Shown here: piece by piece, positions 25,166-32,672 of the stretch | How positions within the stretch are numbered: position 1 is the stretch's first letter | Layout of the letters: every line of letters starts with the position of its first letter | Assembly (NCBI GenBank): GCA_040398525.1 | Contig: JBBATY010000012.1 | Coordinates: forward strand, 1 to 64,000 | Length of the DNA: 64,000 nt | Direction of reading: 5' to 3' | From: VFMC01 sp040398525 | GTDB lineage: Bacteria > Actinomycetota > Acidimicrobiia > Acidimicrobiales > Ilumatobacteraceae | Program-made: the position numbers and the translations under genes | The notes under the pieces: generated by a model | What the model was told of the DNA's origin: nothing | Seen by the model: the letters and a program-made list of their open reading frames with translations, nothing else | Databases searched by the model: none

Positions 25166-26370
25166 ACCGACGGACAACGTCGGCTCGGCGTCGCCTGGCG
25201 CCGATCGTCGGCGCCCTGCTTGCAGCGCTGCTCGCCGGCTGCGGTTCGCCTTCCGACAACGGGCTCGTGCCGCCGTCGAGCTCGTCGCCAGCCCCGTCGT
25301 CGACGTCGGACATCGTCACCGTGACGCTCCGCCCGATGAGCACCTCGACCACCACGACCACCACGGCGGCCACCACCACCGTGCCGCAGGCCACCACCGT
25401 CGCCCCGCCACCGACGGATGCGCCTGCGTCGTCGGTGACGCCGCCACCACCCCCGGCGACCGTGCCGTCGGTGTCGTGGCCGCCGTACGAGCCGATGCCC
25501 GGTGTCACCGACTTCGCTGCGCTCACCGGGCTCACCGTCGATCCCGCGACGGCTGGGCGAGCCTCGGTGGCGATCAAGGTCGACAACGCTCGTGCAGCTC
25601 GCGGCCAGTGGGGCCTCGACGGCGCCGATGTCGTGTTCGAGGAGAACGTGGAGGGCCTCACCCGCTTCGTGGCGGTGTTCCATTCGCGCGATCCCGTGGA
25701 GGCAGGGCCCGTCCGCAGCGCACGCACGGGCGACCTGCAGGTGCTCGCGGCGCTCAACCGCCCGGTGCTCGGCTGGAGCGGGGGCAACCCGGGGGTGACC
25801 GCCTGGGTGGAGGCCGGCCACGACGCCGGCCTGCTCGTCAACCTGTCGGCGCTCAAGCACGGTGCCTGCTACCGGCGCGAGTCGAGCCGCAAGGTTCCGC
25901 ACAACCTGATCGCCAAACTCGAGTGCCTCCGTCGGGTAGGGGCCGCCGCCGGTCCGGCGCGGCCGATCTGGGCATTCCTTCCCGTCGGCCAGGCGCCGCT
26001 CGGCGAACCGACCGACACGATCGACGTGACGATGGACGGTGTGAAGGTGCGCTGGACCTGGGACCCGTCGATCGGCCGCTACCTCCGCTTCCAGGACGGC
26101 AAGCCGCACCTGACCGCCGGTGGCGTGCACGTCAGTGCCACGAACGTCGTGGTGATGCGGACGGTGCATGTTCCGAGCCAGGTCGATGCCCGCACTCCCG
26201 AGGCCCAGACCGTGGGCGAGGGGAGCGTGATCATCTACTCGGGCGGGGTCGCAAGGGCGGGCATCTGGCGTCGGGCCACCCAGTACGACCCGTGGAGCTT
26301 CGTCACCCAGGGCGGCGACGTGATGGGGCTCGTTCCCGGCACGACCTTCGTCGAGCTCGCCCGGGCCTGA
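25162..26370 (+). CDS. DUF3048 lipoprotein
   Basis: The protein has 402 aa. The N-terminus has two arginines, a hydrophobic core and the lipobox LLAGC near residue 27, so it is a lipoprotein. A long Thr/Pro-rich linker (to about residue 110) precedes the DUF3048 domain, seen as SVAIKVDNARAARGQWGLDGADVVFEE near 135 and AGPVRSARTGDLQVLA. The C-terminal part (VHVPSQVDARTPEAQTVGEG) completes the usual two-part fold. The family includes YerB of Bacillus and has no defined biochemical role; a surface or wall function is likely. The start overlaps a leader ORF by ATGA. Confidence 0.85.
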   Translation: MNRRTTSARRRLAPIVGALLAALLAGCGSPSDNGLVPPSSSSPAPSSTSDIVTVTLRPMSTSTTTTTTAATTTVPQATTVAPPPTDAPASSVTPPPPPATVPSVSWPPYEPMPGVTDFAALTGLTVDPATAGRASVAIKVDNARAARGQWGLDGADVVFEENVEGLTRFVAVFHSRDPVEAGPVRSARTGDLQVLAALNRPVLGWSGGNPGVTAWVEAGHDAGLLVNLSALKHGACYRRESSRKVPHNLIAKLECLRRVGAAAGPARPIWAFLPVGQAPLGEPTDTIDVTMDGVKVRWTWDPSIGRYLRFQDGKPHLTAGGVHVSATNVVVMRTVHVPSQVDARTPEAQTVGEGSVIIYSGGVARAGIWRRATQYDPWSFVTQGGDVMGLVPGTTFVELARA

Positions 26371-26420
26371 TCCCGTCGGCGGGAGGACGAGCGCCAGACC
26401 ACGAGCGTGCTCCGTCGTCG

Positions 26421-26966
26421 TCAGGTCGAAGGCAGCATGGTCCGCAGGCGCTCGACCCGGTGGTCGGTCGCGCCGAGATAGCGGGCAAGCACCCCCAGCA
26501 CGCGCTCGACGTCGAGCGACCCGGCCGCCAGCATCTCCTCGAGGTCGACCCAGTCCCTCGAGCGATCGAAGAACGCCTTGAACACGGCGAGGTCGGAGCA
26601 TCCGAGGAATGCGACCTCGCGACCACCGAAGGGCTCGCGCCGTGTGCGGAGGGCGGCTTCGCGATGGAAGTCGGTGGTGTCGAGGAACACGTCGACGGGG
26701 GTGTTGTCCCACCACAGCCGCACCTGCCCTTCGGTCATCGCGCGGGCGAGGTCGCGGTCGTCGCGTCGAACTGGTGTTGGCAGCGCCGCCAGTGCGACGA
26801 CGGCCTGACCGGTGTCGACGAAGATGTTCACGTCGATGTCGATCGTGCCGCGCGCTCGTTGGGTGCACCAGGCGAGCGCGAGCGCGCCGCCGAACGCGTG
26901 GGGGAGCCCTGCGTCGTCGAGGGCTCCGGCGATCGCCACGATCTTGTCGACCAGCGAGGTGGTCAT
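26421..26966 (-). CDS. Nucleotidyltransferase-fold protein, candidate toxin
   Basis: The protein has 181 aa. It contains the minimal nucleotidyltransferase core: FGGALALAW near residues 25-33 and the metal-binding pair in TIDIDVNIFV (Asp43, Asp45), with the third acidic residue in PVDVFLDTTD. Such proteins in AbiEii/MNT groups transfer nucleotides to tRNA or proteins. The ATG overlaps the stop of the upstream HTH gene (ATGA), the classic layout of a toxin-antitoxin pair. Toxicity is inferred from layout only. Confidence 0.7.
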   Translation of the reverse strand: MTTSLVDKIVAIAGALDDAGLPHAFGGALALAWCTQRARGTIDIDVNIFVDTGQAVVALAALPTPVRRDDRDLARAMTEGQVRLWWDNTPVDVFLDTTDFHREAALRTRREPFGGREVAFLGCSDLAVFKAFFDRSRDWVDLEEMLAAGSLDVERVLGVLARYLGATDHRVERLRTMLPST

Positions 26967-27274
26967 GGCTTGCGGCCGGGAAACGCCGGTACGGCGATGT
27001 CGGGGGCATGGCGGGCGGGGAACTGGTCTGCGAGGTGCAGCACCTCGGCGAGCTCTACGCCGCGTTCGTGCCCGGAGCAGCGTGGGGTGAGCGCAACCGC
27101 AGCATCGAATCCGGCCGCGGCGAGCAGCCGATCGAGCGTGTCGACACTCGGGGTGATGCGCCCCGTCTCGTACGCGGCCAGCGTTGCTGCGGACGTGCCC
27201 GCACGTCGGGCGATCTCGCGTCGCGAGAGGCCGCTTCGAAGCCGGGCCTCCACGACGAGAACAGACGCGCGCAC
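26963..27274 (-). CDS. XRE-type HTH protein, candidate antitoxin and autoregulator
   Basis: The protein has 103 aa. Residues about 10-60 form a Cro/C1 helix-turn-helix (LSRREIARRAGTSAATLAAYE then TPSVDTLDRLLAAAG), followed by a short Pro-rich tail. The GTG start is set by TAGCCT ending 7 nt upstream. A perfect 14-bp palindrome 22 nt upstream of the start covers the -35 region. It overlaps the nucleotidyltransferase gene by 4 nt, so the two form one module, with this protein as the probable DNA-binding antitoxin. Confidence 0.75.
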   Translation of the reverse strand: MRASVLVVEARLRSGLSRREIARRAGTSAATLAAYETGRITPSVDTLDRLLAAAGFDAAVALTPRCSGHERGVELAEVLHLADQFPARHAPDIAVPAFPGRKP

Positions 27275-27281
27275 GGCGTTG

Positions 27282-27287
27282 AGGCTA
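27282..27287 (-). promoter_or_regulatory. -10 box TAGCCT of the HTH/nucleotidyltransferase pair
   Basis: The hexamer ends 7 nt before the GTG at 27274; the operator palindrome lies 9 nt further upstream. Confidence 0.55.
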
Positions 27288-27296
27288 CCAGGTTGA

Positions 27297-27310
27297 TATC
27301 AGATCTGATA
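27297..27310. promoter_or_regulatory. Perfect 14-bp palindrome, candidate operator
   Basis: TATCAGATCTGATA is its own reverse complement and is AT-rich in a GC-rich setting. It sits just upstream of the -10 box of the HTH gene, where a repressor would cover the -35 region. Confidence 0.6.
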
Positions 27311-27352
27311 CCACCGTGGAGGCTGCCCCTGCTGACGCCTCTGGTGGGGTGG

Positions 27353-28372
27353 TCAGCCGGCCTGGAGGGCGGCCATCACGGGCGCCCAGCGCTCGGGATC
27401 GCTCTTGTACGGCGCGTAGAAGCTGATCCGCTGGATGACATCGCCGTAGCGGTGCAGCAACTCCGGAGCGACCGACTCGGGCTCGCCGACGACGGCGAAG
27501 GCATCGAGGATCTCGTCGGTGATGAGCGAGCCCATCTCGACCCACTTGCCCTGCTTGGAGAGCGTGTTCAGCTCGTCCTGCAGTCCGCCCCAGCCATGGA
27601 TGTCGAGCACACCGCGATACGCGGGCGTCGATCCGTAGAAGGCGATCTGCTGACGGGTTCCGGCAGCAGCAGCGGCCATCTCGGCCTCGTTGTTGCCGGT
27701 GACCACGAACGACGGCCCGACGATCTCGAACCCCTCCATCGTCTTGCCCGCCTTGGCGCGCCCACGCTCGAGCGCGGGGATGGTGACCTCGCGCAGGTAC
27801 TTCTCGGTGGTGAAGCCGTGGCAGATGAACCCGTCGCACACCTCGCCGGCCACCTCGGTCATCAACTCGCCCACACCGGCCAGGAACACCTTGGGGGTGC
27901 CGAAGCCGGCCAGGTCGGCGCGGTCGGGGGTGAAGAACGGGGTCATCAGCGTGTGGGTGTAGAAGTCGCCCCGGAAGTTGAGCGGGGTGCCGTTCTCCCA
28001 GGTGTCCCAGATGGCGCGCATCGCCAGGACCATCTCGCGCATGCGGGCTGCGGGATGGCTCCACTCCATGCTGAACCGCTTGGTGATGTGCGGTTTGATC
28101 TGGCTGCCGAGGCCCAGGATGAACCGGCCCTTGGAGTAGGCCTGGAGGTCCCAGCCGATGTTGGCCAGGGTCATCGGGTTACGGGCGAACGCAACGGCGA
28201 TCGAGGTGCCGAGCTCGAGGGTCTCGGTGTGCTCGGCCGCGAGCAGCAGCGGGAAGAACGGGTCGTGGGCCGTCTCGGCCGTCCACGCGCCGCTGTAGCC
28301 AGCGGCTTCGAGCTCCTTGGCCTGAGTCGGAGCCTGGTGCAGATCGTTGCCGATTCCACCGTCGATGCGCAT
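27353..28372 (-). CDS. LLM-class F420-dependent oxidoreductase
   Basis: The protein has 339 aa from ATG 28372. The luciferase-like fold is visible in GYSGAWTAETAHDPFFPLLLAAE, LELGTSIAVAFARNPMTLA and GRFILGLGSQIKPHI, and agrees with the TIGR03617-type F420-dependent group. It transfers a hydride between F420 and an unknown substrate, which implies F420 synthesis elsewhere in the genome. A GAGGGGG site stands before 28372, but a TACGGT box ends 8 nt before an in-frame ATG at 28414, which would add 14 residues. Both starts are possible. Confidence 0.87.
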   Translation of the reverse strand: MRIDGGIGNDLHQAPTQAKELEAAGYSGAWTAETAHDPFFPLLLAAEHTETLELGTSIAVAFARNPMTLANIGWDLQAYSKGRFILGLGSQIKPHITKRFSMEWSHPAARMREMVLAMRAIWDTWENGTPLNFRGDFYTHTLMTPFFTPDRADLAGFGTPKVFLAGVGELMTEVAGEVCDGFICHGFTTEKYLREVTIPALERGRAKAGKTMEGFEIVGPSFVVTGNNEAEMAAAAAGTRQQIAFYGSTPAYRGVLDIHGWGGLQDELNTLSKQGKWVEMGSLITDEILDAFAVVGEPESVAPELLHRYGDVIQRISFYAPYKSDPERWAPVMAALQAG

Positions 28373-28422
28373 CTGTGAACCCCCTCGTCGTGCGGGCGAT
28401 GCCGCCCGCTCCATGCCCGCGC

Positions 28423-28428
28423 ACCGTA
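28423..28428 (-). promoter_or_regulatory. -10 box TACGGT for the LLM oxidoreductase gene
   Basis: The hexamer ends 8 nt before an in-frame ATG at 28414. It serves either a leaderless start there or a 40-nt leader to the ATG at 28372. Confidence 0.5.
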
Positions 28429-28466
28429 CACCGCCGGCTCGGCGGCGCCGCAGCCGTGCTGCGCCG

Positions 28467-29348
28467 TCAGTCGGCCTGGTCGCGTAGGAAGCGCTCGACC
28501 TCGGCGGCGAGCTCGTCGGCGCTCGGGAGCTGCCCGTCGACGAGGTCGGTGGTGGAGGCCGCCTCGGGCTGCGCGTCATACGCCGCCTCGAGCTGAGCAA
28601 CCATGGCGCGGTGTTCGCTGTTGGCAGCGATCAACCCGTCGACCCGCTCGCTGAGCAGCGTTGCTTCGTGGCGCAAGACAGCAGTCGGTGCGGTCGCGCC
28701 GGTGACGGTGGCGAGGCCGTCGAGGAGCGCTGCGCTGGCCGCGGGGTAGGCCATCGCCCCCAGGTAGTGGGGAACCTGGGCCCACAGTCCGAGGGCAGCC
28801 ACGCCCCGCGCCGTGAGCGCGTGCTCGAGCACGGCGGTCATGCCTGCGGGAACGTCGAGGCTGCTGCGCACGTAGGGGAGCGCCGCCACGAGGCCAGCGT
28901 CGGGTGAGGTGCACGCCAGTCGGCTCGGCCGGGTGTGCGGGCAGGCGAACGGGTAGGCGCCGAAGAACACGGCCCGGCCGACGCCCAGCTCGAGGGCCAG
29001 CCCGCAGACGGCTTCGGCAAAGCGGTGCCAGTTGCTGTCGGGCTCGGATCCGCCGAGCAGCAGCACATCGCGCCCATCGGGCGTGCGGCCGGCCTTCAGT
29101 GCGATCTCCGGCCACACCAGCGAGGTGCTGACGCCTTCACGGAGCTCCATCGTCGGCCGACGGGCCCGGTAGTCGATGAACAGGTCGGGGTCGAACGTCG
29201 CCACCGGGCGAGCTTCGGTGACGGCATCGAGCGCCGCGAGCGCTGCTGCGGCCGCCCCGCTCGCGTCGATCCACCCGGTGAAGGTGCCCACGAGCACGGG
29301 TGAGTCGAGCGACGGGAGCTCGCCGTGCACGCGGTAGGCGTCGGTCAT
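28467..29348 (-). CDS. PAC2 family protein
   Basis: The protein has 293 aa. The PAC2 (proteasome-assembly-chaperone-like) fold is recognised from VLVGTFTGWIDASGAAAAAL near the N-terminus, PTMELREGVSTSLVWPE, VLLLGGSEPDSNWHRF and VPHYLGAMAYPAAS. Actinobacteria carry such proteins with no proven role in proteasome assembly. The ATG overlaps the stop of the phosphotransferase gene upstream (ATGA), so the two are co-translated. The C-terminus is a Glu/Ala-rich helix. Confidence 0.82.
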   Translation of the reverse strand: MTDAYRVHGELPSLDSPVLVGTFTGWIDASGAAAAALAALDAVTEARPVATFDPDLFIDYRARRPTMELREGVSTSLVWPEIALKAGRTPDGRDVLLLGGSEPDSNWHRFAEAVCGLALELGVGRAVFFGAYPFACPHTRPSRLACTSPDAGLVAALPYVRSSLDVPAGMTAVLEHALTARGVAALGLWAQVPHYLGAMAYPAASAALLDGLATVTGATAPTAVLRHEATLLSERVDGLIAANSEHRAMVAQLEAAYDAQPEAASTTDLVDGQLPSADELAAEVERFLRDQAD

Positions 29349-30397
29349 GTCAGCTGCTCCAGCGTTGCCATGGCCTGGGCCGCAGCGTTGTCGACCTGGA
29401 GCTTGAACGGCTCGAGCTCGGCCGGGTCGCGTTGGCCCAGCGCACCGCCGAGGTAGCGCGCGTAGACGCCCTCGAGGATGCAGGCGAGCTTCCAGTAGGC
29501 GAACGAGATGTAGAACGGCAGCTGCGACAGATCGCGTCCGCTCACCTCGGCATAGCGCGCGGCGAGGTGAGCGCGGTCGAGGAAGCCTGGTGCGGTGGTG
29601 GCCGAGCCGGTCCAGGCGGAGGCTGCGTCGTTCGGGCCGGTCCAGTACACGTGCAGCAGCCCGACGTCGGCGAGGGGATCGCCCAGGGTGCAGATCTCCC
29701 AATCGAGGACGGCCACCACGGCGCCGTCGTCGCCCACCATGCAGTTGTCGAGGCGGTAGTCGCCGTGCACCAAGGTGGCGGGGCCCTGCTCGGGCACCCG
29801 GCGGAGCAGCTCGTCGTGCACCGTGTCGACGGCGGGGAGCTCGCGTGTCTTCTGCTGGTTCCACTGGCCGTACCAGCGCTTCAGCTGCCGGGCGATGTAG
29901 CCCTCGTGCTTGCCGAGGTCGGCGAGGCCGACGGCATCGAGATCGACCCGGTGGATGGCGGCCATGGTGTCGACGATCGATTCGCTCGCCCGTCGCCTGG
30001 CCGCAGGGTCGAGGATCGCCTCGGCGCTGGCCCGGTCGCGGATGACGTGGCCGTCGACGAAGCCCATCACGTAGAAGGGAGCCTCGTTCACCGACTCGTC
30101 GGCGCAGTAGCCGAGCGCCGGAGCCACCGGGACGGAGCTGTGCTGCAGGGCGTGGATGATCCGGTGCTCGCGGCCCATGTCGTGCGCGCTGGCCAGCCGA
30201 TGGCCGAGCGGCGGGCGCCGCAACACGAAGCGCGTGCCGTCCGCACCGGTGACGCGGTAGGTCAGGTTCGAGTGTCCGCCGGCGATCAGATCGAAGCGAT
30301 ACGGGCCCTGCGCTCCGGCGACGCGGTCGTCGAGCCACCGGGTCACGGCGGGGACATCGATGCCGGGGACGTCGTGTGGTTCGGTCGGCGAGCTCAT
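29345..30397 (-). CDS. Phosphotransferase (APH fold), acyl-CoA dehydrogenase-associated type
   Basis: The protein has 350 aa. The kinase fold shows a Gly-rich GGHSNLTYRV near residue 40, the catalytic HGDYRLDN (His211, Asp213, Asn218) and the metal-binding Asp232 in VLDWEICTLGDPLADVG. The group is close to the N-terminal domain of ACAD10/11, which acts on hydroxyacyl-CoA, and to aminoglycoside phosphotransferases; the real substrate is unknown and drug resistance should not be assumed. The ATG at 30397 was chosen because TACGGT ends exactly 7 nt upstream. Confidence 0.83.
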   Translation of the reverse strand: MSSPTEPHDVPGIDVPAVTRWLDDRVAGAQGPYRFDLIAGGHSNLTYRVTGADGTRFVLRRPPLGHRLASAHDMGREHRIIHALQHSSVPVAPALGYCADESVNEAPFYVMGFVDGHVIRDRASAEAILDPAARRRASESIVDTMAAIHRVDLDAVGLADLGKHEGYIARQLKRWYGQWNQQKTRELPAVDTVHDELLRRVPEQGPATLVHGDYRLDNCMVGDDGAVVAVLDWEICTLGDPLADVGLLHVYWTGPNDAASAWTGSATTAPGFLDRAHLAARYAEVSGRDLSQLPFYISFAYWKLACILEGVYARYLGGALGQRDPAELEPFKLQVDNAAAQAMATLEQLT

Positions 30398-30404
30398 CGC
30401 CGCC

Positions 30405-30410
30405 ACCGTA
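30405..30410 (-). promoter_or_regulatory. -10 box TACGGT for the phosphotransferase gene
   Basis: The hexamer ends 7 nt before the ATG at 30397; a GTG at 30406 lies inside the box and cannot be the start of this transcript. Confidence 0.6.
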
Positions 30411-30530
30411 TCGATGCTCGGCGGCGCGGGCCCAACGCTGGTGGTCGCCCACAGAGCCGGTCACGGTGCCACGTCTCGCAGTCGGATGGCCTCTACCCTG
30501 GAACGACGCCCTCCCGAGGCGCCTGCATCC

Positions 30531-32660
30531 ATGGCCACGCTGATCTCCCGCCCCCCGCTCGATGCTGCAACGCTCGTCGACGAGCACCGTCGTCACCGGC
30601 CGATGGGCCAGCAGCCGGCGCTCGACGGGATCCGGGCCCTCTCGGTGGCGATCGTGATCATCTACCACGCCGGCCTCAGCTGGATGCACGGTGGGTTCTT
30701 CGGTGTCGAGGTGTTCTTCGTCGTGTCGGGCTTCCTGATCACGACGCTGCTGCTCGACGAGCGCCACGCCAACGGCGCGGTGTCGCTGCGGATGTTCTGG
30801 GTTCGGCGAGCCCGGCGGCTGCTTCCGGCGCTGTTCGTGGTGCTGGCCGCGGTCTCACTCTGGGCCGTGCTGGTGCAGACCGAGTTCGCCGCCGACCTAC
30901 GACGCACGCTGCTGCCGGCGTTGTTCTACGTCAGCAACTGGGCGGAGATCTTCGGCGACGTCCCGTACTTCTCGCCTGCGACCCCACCGTTGCGTCACCT
31001 CTGGAGCCTGGCCGTCGAGGAGCAGTGGTACCTGCTCTGGCCGCTCGGGTTCCTGCTGCTCGCTCGTCTGGCGCCCAACCATGCACGACGTCGGGCTGGT
31101 GTGCTGGTCGCGTTGGCCGTGGCTGCGATGGTGTGGTCGGCGTGGCTGGTCGGCGCCGGCACCGATTCGCTGCTCACGGTCGCCGGCCAGGAGGTCGACC
31201 GGTTCAACTTCGTCTATCTGAACACGTTCGGCCGGGCCAGCGGGCTGCTCCTCGGAGCTGCGGCCGCGATGGTGTGGCGCCCGTGGGAGCGCACGGCCGG
31301 CACTTCCGGCGAGCGCCACCGGGTCGGCGCACTCGACGTCGTCGCTGTCGGGGCAGTGGCGGCCATCGTCGCCATCGCCGCCACGCGGTCGGCCTCGATC
31401 CTGATCGACGCCGACCTCTATCGGGTCTGGATGCCGCTCGTCACCGTGCTGTCGCTCGTGGCGGTGATGGCCGTGGTCGACCCGCGGGCGTCCGTGGCGC
31501 GCCGCGTGTTCGGGTGGGGCCCGCTGATCGCGATCGGTCGGCGCAGCTACGGCCTCTACCTCTGGCATTGGCCGGTGTTCGCCTTCGCCGGTGTGCCGGG
31601 ACACGCCGAGCGTCTGGCGCCCGCACTGCTGATGACTGCGGGGTTGTCGGAGCTGTGCTTCCGGCTCGTCGAACAGCCGATCCGAGCTGGTGCGCTCGGT
31701 CGTTGGTGGGTGAGCATCGGGGGTCGCGGATCGGGTGCGCACGCCCGGTGGGCAGCGGCGGGCGTGCTCGCCGTCGGGCTGTTCGCCACCGGTGTCGCGC
31801 TGCAGGTCCGCCAGGCGGCCGACGTCGACCCGGCTGCCGGCGACCAGCAGGCCACCTTCGACGTCGACACCGCACTGGCGGCGCCGACCACGGTCGTCGG
31901 CTCGGCAGTGGTCGGTCCCGACACGCCCGACGCCACGTCGCCGACGACCACCGCCGTCGTCGAGGTCGCATCGACTGCGCCGAGCCTGCCGCGCCGGGTC
32001 GTCGTGCTCGGTGACTCGCAGGCGCACTCGCTCGCTATCAACCTCCCGGCCGGCATCGAGCAGGTGTTCACGGTGGCCGACGGTTCGATCGACGGGTGCA
32101 GCGTGCAGTCGACCGGCAAGATCGTCACCTCGAGGTCGGAGTTCTCGAAGCTGTTCCGCCGCTGCGTCGGCTGGGAGCAGCGCTGGGCCGAGTCGGCCCG
32201 GGCCGCGGACGCAGAGCTCGCCCTGGTGATGATCGGGGCCTGGGACGTCTTCGACCACGAGGTCGACGGTGTGCGGATCCCCTTCGGCAGTCCCGAGGGC
32301 GACGCGCGATTCACCGCGGGCGTGCAGCGAGCCATCGACGTGCTGCGCGCCGAGGGCGTCCACGTCGCCCTGCTCGAGGTGCCCTGCATGCGGCCGGTCG
32401 AGGTCGAAGGGAGCGGGGTGCCGGCACTGCCCGAGCGTGCCGAGGACTGGAGGGTGACGCAGCTCAACGACCTTCTGCGCCAGGTCGCGGCCTCCAACCC
32501 GGGCGACAGCACGTTCGTGCCCGGACCCCTGCAGTGGTGTCAGGACCCGACGATCGCCACCAGCACGGCATACCGCTGGGACGGCGTCCACGTCTACCAG
32601 ACCGGCGCAAAGCTGATCATGGAGACGATCACGGCGCCGCTCCTCGCGATTCCCCTCTAG
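30531..32660 (+). CDS. OafA-type acyltransferase fused to an SGNH domain
   Basis: The protein has 709 aa. Residues about 30-400 are an acyltransferase-3 membrane domain (LDGIRALSVAIVIIYHAG with the catalytic His, GVEVFFVVSGFLITTLLL, HLWSLAVEEQWYLLWPL, GRRSYGLYLWHWPVF). A Thr-rich linker follows, then a periplasm-facing SGNH domain with GDSQ (VVLGDSQAHS) and a closing DGVHVYQTG. Such fusions O-acetylate cell-surface polysaccharides: the membrane part passes the acyl group across and the SGNH part places it. ATG 30531 has a moderate GAGG site 32 nt after TACCCT; ATG 30486 is a possible longer start. Confidence 0.87.
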   Translation: MATLISRPPLDAATLVDEHRRHRPMGQQPALDGIRALSVAIVIIYHAGLSWMHGGFFGVEVFFVVSGFLITTLLLDERHANGAVSLRMFWVRRARRLLPALFVVLAAVSLWAVLVQTEFAADLRRTLLPALFYVSNWAEIFGDVPYFSPATPPLRHLWSLAVEEQWYLLWPLGFLLLARLAPNHARRRAGVLVALAVAAMVWSAWLVGAGTDSLLTVAGQEVDRFNFVYLNTFGRASGLLLGAAAAMVWRPWERTAGTSGERHRVGALDVVAVGAVAAIVAIAATRSASILIDADLYRVWMPLVTVLSLVAVMAVVDPRASVARRVFGWGPLIAIGRRSYGLYLWHWPVFAFAGVPGHAERLAPALLMTAGLSELCFRLVEQPIRAGALGRWWVSIGGRGSGAHARWAAAGVLAVGLFATGVALQVRQAADVDPAAGDQQATFDVDTALAAPTTVVGSAVVGPDTPDATSPTTTAVVEVASTAPSLPRRVVVLGDSQAHSLAINLPAGIEQVFTVADGSIDGCSVQSTGKIVTSRSEFSKLFRRCVGWEQRWAESARAADAELALVMIGAWDVFDHEVDGVRIPFGSPEGDARFTAGVQRAIDVLRAEGVHVALLEVPCMRPVEVEGSGVPALPERAEDWRVTQLNDLLRQVAASNPGDSTFVPGPLQWCQDPTIATSTAYRWDGVHVYQTGAKLIMETITAPLLAIPL

Positions 32661-32663
32661 CCT
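32658..32663 (+). promoter_or_regulatory. -10 box TAGCCT overlapping a stop codon (glpD)
   Basis: The first three bases are the TAG stop of the acyltransferase gene. The box ends 9 nt before the GTG of glpD at 32673. Confidence 0.55.
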
Positions 32664-32672
32664 TCCGGCACC

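Noticed and set aside
29345..30397. Aminoglycoside resistance gene
   Set aside because: The APH fold is shared with many metabolic kinases, and the PAC2 coupling and ACAD10-like features do not support drug resistance.
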